Source: Diphasiastrum complanatum (taxonomy: Eukaryota > Streptophyta > Lycopodiopsida > Lycopodiales > Lycopodiaceae). Taken from it: a stretch of DNA of 64,000 bases. This document shows, piece after piece, positions 33,340-43,792 of this stretch. The notes under the pieces are model-generated. The model was not told the DNA's origin. It saw only the letters and a program-made list of their open reading frames with translations, and did not search any database. Numbering within the stretch: position 1 is the stretch's first letter; each line of letters begins with the position of its first letter. The position numbers and the translations under genes are program-made. The stretch spans positions 31,057,427 to 31,121,426 of the forward strand of contig CM055094.1 in assembly GCA_029204225.1 (NCBI GenBank), given 5' to 3'.

Positions 33340-34020
33340 AAAGAATGGATTCAATGTGAAAGTTTTAAAACTTCGACTTTGAAGGTAAGTCTTCGAGAAC
33401 TTTGAAGTAATTTTAGAACTTAAACTTTGCACTTCTTTGAAGTTTAACTTTTTGTGAACTATGAAGTTTAAAAAAGATGTAAATGGACACAAGAATCTAT
33501 GTAATTATGAAAGTTTAAGTAAATGGACACATGATCTAAATAATCTTATTAAGGTGAAAGTATTAAGATTTCAATTTTAAATTTAGAGTCCTTTGTGAAT
33601 TTTGAATTTTACAAACCATTTAAATGGACAGGGAATCTATGTAACCTCATAGAACCTAATTAATGTGACAGCTATAAAACTTCAACTTTAAAGTAATATT
33701 AAAACTTCCACTTTGTAGTTCTTTGGAGTTTAATTCTTCTGTGAACTTTGAAAATTGAAGTTAAAAAAAAAAGATGTAAATGGACAAGGAATCTATATAA
33801 TCTCATAGAATCTAATTGGAATCTATGTAATCTCATGAAACCTAATTAATGCAAAAGTTTCAAAACTTCAACTTTGAGTCTTTATGAACTTTGAAGTTTC
33901 AAAGAGATGGAAAATGAAATGATACCATAACTATGAACTTTCAACTTGAAGCTACTTGAGAATATTGTAACATGCATTACTTCATAATTAACCTTTAACT
34001 TAAATATTCTCAAAATTTTA
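33340..34020 (+). repeat. Degenerate tandem AT-rich repeats
   Basis: The phrases GTAAATGGACA...GAATCTATGTAA and AAACTTCAACTTTGAAGT recur every 100-200 bp. Examples are near 33480, 33620, 33776 and 33820. No protein frame is present. Confidence 0.5.
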
Positions 34021-34121
34021 AATGCATTGTGAGGTTTCATTACCCATTAATAATTAAATTTTGTTTTGTAATAATTAAATTTTCCAAAACAAAGGTTAAA
34101 ACAATATTAACTATTATAGGT

Positions 34122-34123
<2 letters not shown>

Positions 34124-34173
<50 letters not shown>
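34124..34173 (+). repeat. (GA)25 microsatellite
   Basis: A 50-bp GA run followed by a purine-rich tail to about 34500 in which no gene is recognised. Confidence 0.95.
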
Positions 34174-34175
<2 letters not shown>

Positions 34176-34659
34176 GGTTTGATGATAAATAAGGAAAAGT
34201 TAAAGGAAGATCTATTTCATAAGATGGGGGTGGCAAAAACATAAGAGGAGGGTTTTTATGCAATAATAAAGGAGTTTTTGTTGGTTTTATAACAAAAAGA
34301 GGAGAAGTTGAGGCTTAGTACTATAAAAAAGGGTCTTATTAAATAGCAAGGAGAGACTAAAAGGAAAAATTGGGTGGGGAGGTCTAAGAAAACAAATTGG
34401 GAGTTTTTTGCCAAAGAAATAAGTGGTGGTTAAGGAGGCAAAAAAGACACAAGAGAGAGGAGGGAAGGAAAAAGTAGGGTTCATGATGGTAACAAGAGTT
34501 GGTTAATGGGAGCTCCAAATAATATAAGAGCAATTTCAAATTGTTTTCTCTTCGATTTCTCTAAGGGAGTAGAGTGGGGTCTCTTAGCGGTTAGTTTACA
34601 TGGCTTTTGGGTGGAGAAGGTTGTTCTAGAGATCTCTCCACTACAGACTGGAGAACTGA

Positions 34660-34876
34660 CTTTGATATATCATGACCACTGGATGAGATTCTTTTGTCTC
34701 TTCCAACAACAATATGTAATGAAGAATCTCTCACCCTAAAGAAGGAGTTTCTATAGGACCTCAAATATCACTATGGACTATGTCTAAGAGAACCTTTAGA
34801 CTCATGAATATGATCTAATTTAAATGGAGGTCGAGATTGCTTCCCTACAAGGAAGCTTTGACATACTAGAATTTTG
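34660..34876 (-). pseudogene. Copia pre-integrase / integrase remnant
   Basis: The minus strand reads CQSFLVGKQSRPPFKLDHIH and, one frame over, LLDIVHSDI-stop-GPI. This is the pre-integrase finger and the first catalytic Asp of a copia integrase. It ends where the copia-4 LTR starts, so copia-4 probably inserted next to or into this older copy. Confidence 0.55.
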
Positions 34877-35503
34877 TGTTGGATTTATCTCCTTTACTCT
34901 CCTAAATCCTATATTAATTTGCCTCCATTCATGCTGTTACATTTTTTACTCGTGTTGTCGCGCAGTCTGCATATTTACATGTAATTAAAGACAGACGAAT
35001 AAAATGCGACTGTTTGCATAAATACAAGTGAATTGCCACAGACAAGATGCGAAATAGACGACATTGCCCTACAAATGCCAAAGGTGCCCTTCACAGTTTA
35101 AGGTACCCTATAAATCAGTTTTAAGGCATTTGTCAGAGTGTCGCGTATTTCGCATCTTCATCAACGTTCACTTTAGCAGAGGCTGATGTCACGGCCTTCT
35201 CACGCTCATCCCATGCAACTGTGCAATCAGATTTGAGAACGATAGCAGCCACCCACGATCTCCCACATACAGCACATTCACTTTGTACTTTCTTCATTTG
35301 CATACTTGTAATAAAAATTATGTATATATATTGAATACCATCTGCATATTCAATAGCTATATGTGAGAAACAAGCATCAAGTGTATGAAGCAATACACAA
35401 CATCAGAAGCTTATCAGAGATAGACATAGTAGATGCTTTCGCGCATCGATTCTTTGTATTGTTAGTAATAGGCTTATCACTTTCACAGATTGGATTAGCT
35501 CTC

Positions 35504-36200
35504 AAGATGGCGAATGATGATTCCTTGCAGAATTACATCAACCAATTCAAGAACCTGCTGAAGCAAATGGCCGTTGTCGGATCTGTCATAGATGATCAAG
35601 ACGCAGTGATGCAACTGCTTACAAGCTTGCCAAGCTCATACGACAGCTGAGTGATGATCATCACAACACATCCAGAGCTGACTCTTTCAAGAGTCATCAC
35701 AATGTTGCTGTAGGAAGACATGCAAAAGAACGAAAGCTCTAATTCCTCAGTTGATTCTCACACCTTGTACACCAACAAGAGCACGACTAAGCATAAGAAG
35801 AAGAAAGGCCCGAAGCAATCAAAGCAAGACCAGAAACCAGCACAGTACAAAGAACAATCGAATCCGCAGACAAAAAAGAAGCTGTTCTACAGATACTGCA
35901 AATGAAACAACCACGAGATTCAAGACTGCTGGATACTACAAGCTAAGAACAACAGCAAGGGACAGTCAAATCAAGTGGCAAATGTAACTACAAAAGCTCC
36001 ACAGCCCATTCAAGAAGCAGATCATGATGCCTTCATAACCAGCCATCAAGGAGCATCCAGCGACGGTTCTTGATTTTTGGATTCCGGTGCCACTCAGCAT
36101 ATGACCAGGCTCATTGGCTGTTTCGAGTCCTATACACCCTACAGTACCAACAAATATGTTCGCCTTGGCGATAATAGCACACAAGCTATTAAAGGTGAAG
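35504..36200 (+). pseudogene. Copia-4 gag and protease
   Basis: It starts inside gag at MANDDSLQNYINQFKNLLKQ and continues to a zinc-knuckle remnant (FYRYCK...HEIQDC, two cysteines lost or changed). The protease site FLDSGATQHMT follows at about 36074. Single-base stops interrupt it at about 35648, 35711, 35903 and 36072. Confidence 0.8.
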
Positions 36201-37460
36201 GTTGTAAGATTGAGCTTTGCAAATGATCAATCTAAGCTACTTTCTAAAGTTCTGTATGTACCCAATTTATCTACGAATCTGCTCTCTATAAGCAGAATCA
36301 CAGATCTAGGACATAAAGTAGAATTCGAATGTGATCAGTGCAAAGTAGTTGATAGGACAAGCAAGATCCTAGTACTCGGAAAGAGGCATGGATACTTGTA
36401 TAGATTAAGTCATTGTTTTTTTTTACCGCTAGTTAGGCGCTCAGTACTTCTATTCATACAAATAAAAGTTTACTTTGGCATTATAGACTTGCTCACTTGA
36501 ATCATACTGATGTACAGAAAATGTCTAGACATTCTATTGTTCTTGATCTAGACTATCCTCGTGATAAAGTCGAGTTACATGTCTGTCAAGACTGTCTAGT
36601 TGGTAAACAGACTAGGAAACCATTTAGATCAAGCCATCAACATACTGCTAGAGGATTGTTAGACATTGTGCATTCAGACATTTGTGGCCCGATGAAAAAT
36701 CCTTCGCTGAAGGATGCAAAGTATTTTATAACTTTTATTGATGAACTTTCCAGAAGGACTATGGTGTACTTTATCAAAAAGAAATGAGAAGCCTTCAATT
36801 GTTTCAGAATCTTCAAGGAGCGTGCAGAAAAAGAGATTGGAAGGACGATCAAGGCCTTAAGGTCAGACAATGGTGGAGAATACATTTCTACTGAATTTAA
36901 GGAGTACTGCCAGAGCCAAGACATTGAGCACCAATTCATCACTCCTTACAGTCCTTAGTCTAATGGCTTAGCCGAGAGAAAGAACCATAGTTTGGTTGAA
37001 TAAGCTAAATGTATGATGGTGCATGCATCGCTGCCCAAGAGTTTCTGGGCGGAAGCTATCTCCACTATAGCTTACGTCAAGAACAGATGTTCGACCAAGG
37101 TCCTCTCAGACAAGACACCCCATGAGGTGTGGACAAGCTCTAAGCCTTCTGTGAAGAATCTAAGAGTGTTCGGATGCGTTGCCTACGTGCAGATCTCGAA
37201 AGACATGAGGAAGAAATTTGACTTCCAAGGTCTCAAGACCATTCTGATTCGATATATTTCATCTGATAATACATACAAGCTGTATGATCCCGATACCCAG
37301 CAAGTATTGTGCAGTCGAGATATAGTCTTTATCGAGGATCAGTTCGTCGACATCAAAGACAAGGATATTGTTCTTGGAGAACCTTCATCACCTGCCATTG
37401 ACACGACAATCCGAACTTTGGGCTCAGGCGTGTCCATTGTCGACCCACTAATTTGAGAGC
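36200..37460 (+). pseudogene. Copia-4 pre-integrase and integrase
   Basis: It carries VCQDCLVGKQTRKPF, LLDIVHSDICGPM, FIDELSRRTMVYF, LRSDNGGEYIS, NGLAERKNHS and KNLRVFGCVAYVQI. The order and motifs are those of copia integrase. In-frame TGA at about 36785 and TAG at about 36958, plus another stop near 37001, break it. Confidence 0.85.
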
Positions 37461-37679
37461 GAATCAGAAGAAGACGCTGCTGCTACCCAACAACAAGTCT
37501 CAGGAGTGGTTCATCAATCAATTCCTCCCAGAAGATCAAGCCGAGTGCGCACACAGCCCACAAGGTATACTCTTGAGTCTGCATGTATCTTGATACAGGA
37601 ACCGACAATAGTCGAAGAGGCACTCAGCCAACCAGACTCTAAGTATTCTTCTCTGATCAAGAACTAGACATGTTCATTA

Positions 37680-39150
37680 GTCGAAGCTCCTATTGGCTGC
37701 AATATCATTGATTGCAAATGGATCTTCAAGATCAAATACAATGCCAACGGAGCAATTGATCGAAGGAAGGCAAGACTAGTAGCACGAGGATTCACTCCGA
37801 TCAACAACGTCGACTACAGTGAGACTTTCAGTCTTGTAGTCAAACATTCGTCGATTCGAGCTCCTCCTAGCAGCTGATGACCTCGAGGTGCATCAACTTG
37901 ATGTACAAACAGCTTATCTGAATGGAGTTATACAAGAAAACATCTACATGATTAAGCTCAAAGGATACGTTTTAGAAGGTATGAAGAATCATGTCAGTAA
38001 ACTCCACAAAGCACTCTACGGCTTGAAACAGTCTGCCAGAGCTTGGTTTCAGAGGATCAACACATTCCTCATTGAACAAGGTTTCCAACCAAGCACTGCT
38101 GGTTGCAACGTCCATTCCAAGTCGGTGCAGCAATCCTTCATTATCATCACCTTATACGTGGATGATACGTTGTTTTTCAGCAACAATACCAATTTGGTCA
38201 AGGATTCTAAATAGATGTTGTTTTGTGAGTTCAACATGACTGATCTGGACAAAGCTCACTTCTGTCTGGGCATACAAATCTACAGAGACAGAACGAGATG
38301 ACTGATTTATATCACTCAACAAAGGTATTTTCACAATGTTTTTAATAGATACAATCTAATGAATTGTAAGTTAGCTCACTCATCGATGGATCAAGGCCTG
38401 CATTTGTCAAGGGACCAATGTCCTCAGACCAAGCAGGAAGAGAAGCAGATGAGAGAGTATTCTTATCGATCGATACTTGGATCTCTCATGTACGCAATGG
38501 TCTCTAGACATCTTTTTTGCAGTAAGCTCACTCAGTCAATATATGGCTAATCCTGGCATTACCCATTGGAAGGCTCTCATAAGAGTCATGAGGTATATTC
38601 GAACTACCATGGACCAGTGCATCTGCTATGGAGATGTCAACAACAACAATCTTCATCAGCTCAATGGATATTCTGATGCAAGCTGGGGAGGAGATGTAAA
38701 CAATTGTAAGTCCACATCTGGATTTACATTCTTCTTCAACGCCGGTCCTATCTCATATAACAGTCGTAAGCAAACCCCTATCGCTCTTTCTTCTACAGAA
38801 GCAGAATACGTTGCTGCTTCTCAATCTATTAAAGAAGCGTTTTGGTTGAGAAATTTACTGTCAGACATTAATTTGTATCAGTACAACCCTACAATTTCAT
38901 TCTGTGATAATCAGAGTGCTATTGCCTTATCGGCCAACCCTAGATTTCACTCTAGGAGTAAGCACATTGAAATCAGATATCACTACATCAGGGGCAACGT
39001 TCTCAACAAGGAGGTAAGCTGAACGTACTGTAGAAAGCAGGACATGGTTGCAGATATATTCACAAAAGCATTAAGTGTTAATGCACACAACAAGTTTTGT
39101 GCATTGCTTAGTCTGAAGATCAAGACATTCACGGATCCAGATTAAGGGGG
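37680..39150 (+). pseudogene. Copia-4 reverse transcriptase and RNase H
   Basis: RT motifs include IDCKWIFKIKYNANGAID, QLDVQTAYLNGVIQENIYM, LHKALYGLKQSARAWFQR and YVDDTLFF. RNase H motifs include YSDASWGGD, ALSSTEAEYVAA, CDNQSAI, RSKHIEI and ADIFTKALS. At least four stops or shifts are present (about 37860, 38214, 38300, 38500). A polypurine run AAGGGGGG at 39144-39151 precedes the LTR. Confidence 0.88.
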
Positions 39151-39152
39151 GT

Positions 39153-39562
39153 TTTTGGATTTATCTCCTTTACTCTCCTAATCCTATATGGATCTCCCTC
39201 CATTCATGCTGCTGTATTTTTTTACTCATGTTGTCACACAGAGTGCATATTTACATGTAAAATAAGACAGACGAATAAAACGTGACTGTCTGCATAAGTG
39301 CAAGTGAATTTCCACAGGCGAGAAAGGCGAAAAAGACGACACTGCCCTACAAAAGTCAAAGGTGTCCTTCACGGTTTAAGGTACCCTGTATATCAGTTTT
39401 AAGGCATTTGTCAGAGTGTCACGTTTTTCGCATTTTCATCAACGAGCATCAGAACCTTATCAGAAAGCTTATCAGAGATAGACATAGTAGATGCTTTCGC
39501 GTATCGATTCTTTGTATTGTTAGTAATAGGCTTATCACTTTTACAGATTGGATTAGCTTTGT
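39153..39562 (+). repeat. Copia-4 3' LTR (minimum extent)
   Basis: It aligns by eye with 34877-35163 and 35398-35503, sharing phrases such as GACAGACGAATAAAA, AAGGCATTTGTCAGAGTGTC and GATAGACATAGTAGATGC. The true end may lie up to about 39.95 kb. Confidence 0.75.
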
Positions 39563-40575
39563 GAAGCACGCGGTTTCGTCCGCTATTGTCTTGTGCTCAC
39601 CTATATTATTGACCTGTATATCTCGCTATACTTAATCTGATTACAGCTCTGTTATTCTGTGTTCAGATTTGTGTCAATATTGTAATGCTTTTCTACATTC
39701 TGTCTGATTTTCTTATTGCTTAATCTGGTAGTCTGTTCTTTGCGAATTATTATTAGTCTAGCTATTCGTTACTAATATTTAGTCTTGTCTTTCGCGACCA
39801 ATTCGCGATTGATTATCAGTCGAGCTCAATGTAGCTCTTCGCGAATAATTCGCGACTAATAATTTGTCTAGCTGTTTGCGACAAATTCTCTTTCTGATGT
39901 TTTTAATGCTTAATGTTTGGCTACGTAATCAGATCGAACGTGATTTCTATCACTATTGTTCTGTTCGTGTCTGATAGGTGTAGTCATGCTTAAGGAAAGA
40001 GTGAGATAGCTTATTTCGCTGCGCACGAACACTTTCCGTTCGAGTTCGTTTCTTTTTCGAGTCCCGAGTTTGCTTCTTATCGTGTTCATTTCTTTTCGAG
40101 CTATCATCGTTTCTCACACCTCTTTTTCCCAACCTGATCTTCCTATCTTGATACTCCAGAGCAAGTACAAGATTTTGCTTAGACATATTCAAAATTAAGA
40201 CATGATTCTTGACCAAGGTAGCACATGGTGTGCTACTCTTTTTATGCTACTACATGATTTTTTAAGAACAAGAATTGTGGTTTGATGGATATCAAATTCT
40301 AAATATGTCCATCGCAAAATACTTTGTTACTTTATAGATACAAGTTTACTTTTATTTGAAAAAAATTGTTCTTGAAGTTGTAAAAGTTACCATGCCTACG
40401 TGCTAGCCTACAAATAATTTATTTCAAAAAAATGAAGTTTTTTTGAGGAACTTTTGAAAAAATAAATTTTTTTTTTGGAATTGATTCGGCTAGCATGCCG
40501 ATGTGCTAGTCGAGTAAATTATAAAATAGAAAAGCTATTTTGACACAGATGAGAATCAAATTTTGAGTAAAAATA
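39563..40575. other. Sequence between copia-4 and the methyltransferase pseudogene
   Basis: Its left half may still be LTR (U5) and contains TTCGCGAA/TCGCGA words at about 39797, 39806, 39838 and 39849. The right half is AT-rich with no recognised frame. Minus frames rich in Lys/Arg at 39910-40216 look like chance. Confidence 0.4.
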
Positions 40576-41324
40576 TTATTTTGAAATATTTATTTCAACC
40601 TCCAAACATAGTAAGCTGACAAAGGGAATTACTGAATCCTCGCTATCTAAACTCTTTTCCACTTCAGATAGTTCATCTGGCAAAACTGAAAGAGATTTCA
40701 TTCTCATTTTTACAAAATCAACTAAATTAGAATCTAAATCTACTGTAGCAACATGTCTGCCTTTCTGAACAGCACATGCGCTCGTAGTGCCGCTATTGCT
40801 AAATAAATCCAAAACCCAATCAGCTGGGTGAGAAAAAATATCAATTAAATGATTAATTAATTGTTGTGGCTTTTGGTAGGGACAAGCCATGGAACCCGTC
40901 ATTGGATTTTTTAGTTTCTTGGTCACGGCTGGATATTGAAACAAGTTTCCAAAACTTGTCAGTCCGGAAGTGTTGTAATGAAGCATCGAACGTTTGTCAT
41001 CCAAAGAATAATAACCGATGGTTATGTATTATATTTCATTGCAAAGTCGTGCTCCTCCCGAGTTTCTGACATTGGGCTTGTACTTGACATGGAACATTAC
41101 AAGTAAAATAAATAAAAAAGTTTAACTTTAAAATAAAAAAATTTAAAATATAATTATGAATTAAAATACAAATTAAAAACTCAGTAACTTAAAAACTTAT
41201 CACACAGCATTTTCTATTCCCGCATTATAGAAAGTTAGTAGAGCTTTCTATACTGAAGCTGACTGCCAAGAAGAATGAAAAATAACAACTCTCCAATTGA
41301 AAAAATTGTGACTTCAAGTAAACC
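40576..41324 (-). pseudogene. Beta-class DNA methyltransferase domain
   Basis: The block after CATGCAG at 41324 reads NWRVVIFHSSWQSAS and FYNAGIENAV with in-frame stops. This is the 'W-x-V-I-F-x-S-x-W-Q' strand that follows the catalytic loop in N4/N6 MTases. The terminal frame reads TIGYYSLDDKRS, then CPYQKPQQLINHLIDIFSHP and WVLDLFSNSGTTSACAVQKG. The D-L-F-x-x-S-G-T-T is the SAM-binding motif, with VDLD completing the pocket. The order catalytic loop, then SAM motif marks the beta class. Cytosine-N4 versus adenine-N6 specificity cannot be told. Confidence 0.7.
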
Positions 41325-41437
41325 CTGCATGAAACTATGGATTTTAGTGAATTTGAAGAGGGAATTGTCATTTAATGATTTTTTAATTTGAAATCCATAT
41401 AGTATATTGGCAATGCAGTGTATAAGGCCCTTTTTTT

Positions 41438-42194
41438 TTAAATTTTTGAAATTTCTCTGCAATCGCTCTCCTCAACTAAGTAAAAGCATGGTTGATCATC
41501 GACACTTTTGGGAAGGTAGATCTCTAATGGATCCTCCTCCGCAATGGTCTCACCCCGTGCTAATCTCTCCCTGTCCCTTTTTTCTGCTTTTGCCTTCAGA
41601 ATGTGTCTCTTGAATTGCTCTGGAAGGACTTTGTTTTTCTTATCTTCGGGAGACTGAAAAAGAAAAAGCTATGCCTGGCATGAGAGACATAAAAGCATGG
41701 GTGAAATAAATACCATGTCTCTAAACAAAATCAGAAATGGACTCAGATTCATTTCGGCTACTCAAAGGATAAAGCTCTTCGAAATCTTGACAATTTAACC
41801 CTATCACAAAGGCTTTTTGAACTTTCATAAATAATTTATGTCTGCATTTAAAAAGTATAATTGTTAAAAATCCAACAAAATCATGAAAATCACTTTATTA
41901 CAAAAAGAAACATAAAAATAAATATTTAGATTATGACTATTACCTTTGAAAATTCTTTTTCCATTTCTGCCAAAGAAAGTTGACCATCGGCAACTCTAGA
42001 AAGAACACTTATTATTAGCTCTGAAGAACTAATCCTTTGCATGTTCTTCCACTCTGATATTCCCATTTCTGTAGGGATTGGTTTCAGAGTTTGAGTGCTG
42101 ACAACTTTTTTCTTTGAGAGGCACCTTGAGCAGGTTGGCCTTTTATTTGAAAAGTTTCCCATTTGTCAAAAATTTTATCAACAAGGGCCCACAC
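41438..42194 (-). pseudogene. Linker exons of the ParB-methyltransferase gene
   Basis: Block 42194-41944 follows TTTTTTTAG and ends CAAAG/GTAATA. It encodes VWALVDKIFDKWETFQIKGQ and, after a shift, GISEWKNMQRISSSELI. Block 41841-41721 encodes HKLFMKVQKAFVIGLNCQDF. Block 41653-41438 follows CTTTTTCAG and encodes SPEDKKNKVLPEQFKRHILK and then a charged segment ending REISKI. Function is unknown; the charged third block looks like a helix. Confidence 0.5.
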
Positions 42195-42550
42195 CTAAAA
42201 AAAAAAAAAAAATTTATTTAATAAGAAATTTAGGGAGTATTAAAATTGAGTTCAAAATTTTAGTCTGATAAAAACAATTTTAAAGGATTATAATATATAT
42301 TATGACCAGAGCATTCCATGACGAGCATAGCAAAAAAAATTACCTGGCTACTGCAAAAAACAAGCTAAAAAAAATTATCATATTTTGTAAGGCTCTACGT
42401 AGGATTTTTCGAATTAAAAGACAAGCCTGTCTCTTGAGCACAGAGTGCTTTTAGCTCTAGTTGATTCACATCTCCTACTTTGGAGACTCTCGTGTATTCT
42501 TTGTAAAAGAATCAGATTCTTTGTATGACGGTCATTTGGATCTGATAATC

Positions 42551-42931
42551 TTAATCAATGTTATGGTCCCAAGCCAATAATTTGGCTTCTTCCACTGTCA
42601 GGCCAGCAAATACAATCGCACTCACAGTTCGAAAGGATGGAATATGGGAACACTGTTGAGATAATTGTTTTCGAGCTTGTAAACTGTGTATGCCCCCAAG
42701 AACAAAAAAATGATATGAATCTAATAAAGAAAAATCAAAATTTACAACATCCTTGCATTCGTTGGGATCAACCAAGACAACAAAACGAGTAACTATGGCC
42801 TGTGTATGATCTTTAAATTTTATTTTTAAGTTATGTACATGTGTTTCATTTGGTTCTCTTACTTCTATTGGCCTGTCTCCTGTTGTTGGGTCTACAGGTG
42901 GCCTATCACAGTGATTTATATCTAAAATCAA
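42551..42931 (-). pseudogene. ParB-like domain block
   Basis: The frame reads ILDINHCDRPPVDPTTGDRP, IVTRFVVLVDPNE, then YHFFVLGGIHSLQARKQL and FAGLTVEEAKLLAWDHN. The 'V-x-GG-x-H-S-x-x-A' segment corresponds to the G-x-H-R phosphate-binding motif of ParB/Srx folds, and the E-A-x-x-L-A...N ending is also typical. It stops after HNID. A different frame then continues LSDPNDRHTKNLILLQR. Confidence 0.6.
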
Positions 42932-43397
42932 AGTTGTTTTTTTAATTTTTTTTGTTTTATGAATATCTTTTCTTAATTTAGCCTATCAGAGCTATCTTGT
43001 AAGGGGCGGATGGAGGCACCAGGTAAAGACATCGACGGTTCGGTCGTGGCTTTCTTGCTTTCAACAGATGGAATGGACTTGTGACGATGTGTAGCCATGG
43101 TCTTTGGGCGTGACTTGAGTCTAGTGAGAGAGGACTCAGAAATATTATGAGATCTTTTTTTTTTGGGGATGAGGGACAGCTACAGTATCATCCTCAACAT
43201 TTTCAGAGGTTGGCTTTGTGACTTGAGCAGTAGTAAAAGCAAGCTTGTGAGGTCCAATAGATACACCTTTTGAACTCCGTAATGAGTAGACCGGATCTTT
43301 CCCCTCAACAATAGTACCTAGATCCATTTTTAAGCATTGCTTCATGCTCTGGACAGAAACAAAAAAACAAGTTTGAAATATAATGAGTAAAGGCATT

Positions 43398-43792
43398 TGT
43401 ACTGGCTATGCTCACAACACATGACAACTCAATATGCAAAAAGGTTTTTTACTTAAAAGTTCATAGAATTCTATATTTAGTAAGACTATGCTAAGCATGG
43501 AACAAATGTAAACATACATGAATAAAAGTATGTTTTATAATTACACACCAAAGTAAGGTATGGTAGCCGCTGAAAATTTCAATTAACTACTTACTTTCTA
43601 GGCTTGTTGCTCATTTGCATTTAGTTGTTTTTCTTATTTACGTCTATTGATATTTGCATAGCTTTTTATTTGTTCTATGACCAGCATAGGTTGCAGTTAA
43701 GTTTGTGGAGCACATTTAGTTTTATGTGTTAACTATTTTAACGGGTCTATGTTTAGCATAAGTACATAGTTAGAATTTTTTTTAAGGTTACG
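43398..43792. promoter_or_regulatory. Shared spacer between divergent ParB-MTase and DUF7869-like genes
   Basis: The two genes start about 450 bp apart on opposite strands. The spacer is AT-rich and has no open frame. No clear TATA pair or repeated box was identified. Confidence 0.35.

Larger units (their letters stand above)
34877..39562 (+). mobile_element. Copia-4: old plus-strand Ty1/copia element
   Basis: LTR-like repeats at 34877-35503 and from 39153 are related but clearly diverged. The left copy carries an extra ~230 bp (35167-35397). At 35503 it passes directly into the middle of gag, so the LTR end, primer site and gag start are deleted. Gag, protease, integrase, RT and RNase H follow with many stops. 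The right LTR may run past 39562; its far end could not be fixed. Confidence 0.8.
40576..43354 (-). pseudogene. Decayed ParB-like domain + DNA N4/N6-methyltransferase gene with introns
   Basis: Minus-strand exon-like blocks run from an ATG at 43345 to a stop at 40576. An N-terminal Ser/Lys-rich part (MKQCLKMDLGTIVEGKD) is followed by a ParB/sulfiredoxin-like domain (42931-42551). A linker follows in three AG/GT-bounded blocks (42194-41944, 41841-41721, 41653-41438). A methyltransferase domain ends the gene (41324 to 40576). ParB-methylase fusions are well known in bacterial mobile elements and phages, where the enzyme modifies DNA bases. A spliced plant version is unusual. Frameshifts in an A run near 43155, after HNID at 42551, and inside the linker, and stops near 41250-41300, argue for a pseudogene. 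The catalytic (D/S)PPY box was not found. Confidence 0.65.

Noticed and set aside
34287-34484. Phe-rich minus frame
   Set aside because: It is antisense of a purine-rich tail after the GA tract.
39910-40216. Arg/Lys-rich minus frames
   Set aside because: They are short and overlapping, with no motif and no neighbouring exon.
40576-43354. Bacterial restriction-modification contamination
   Set aside because: The blocks are bounded by AG/GT splice signals, the base composition matches the flanking plant DNA, and plant retroelements lie on both sides.
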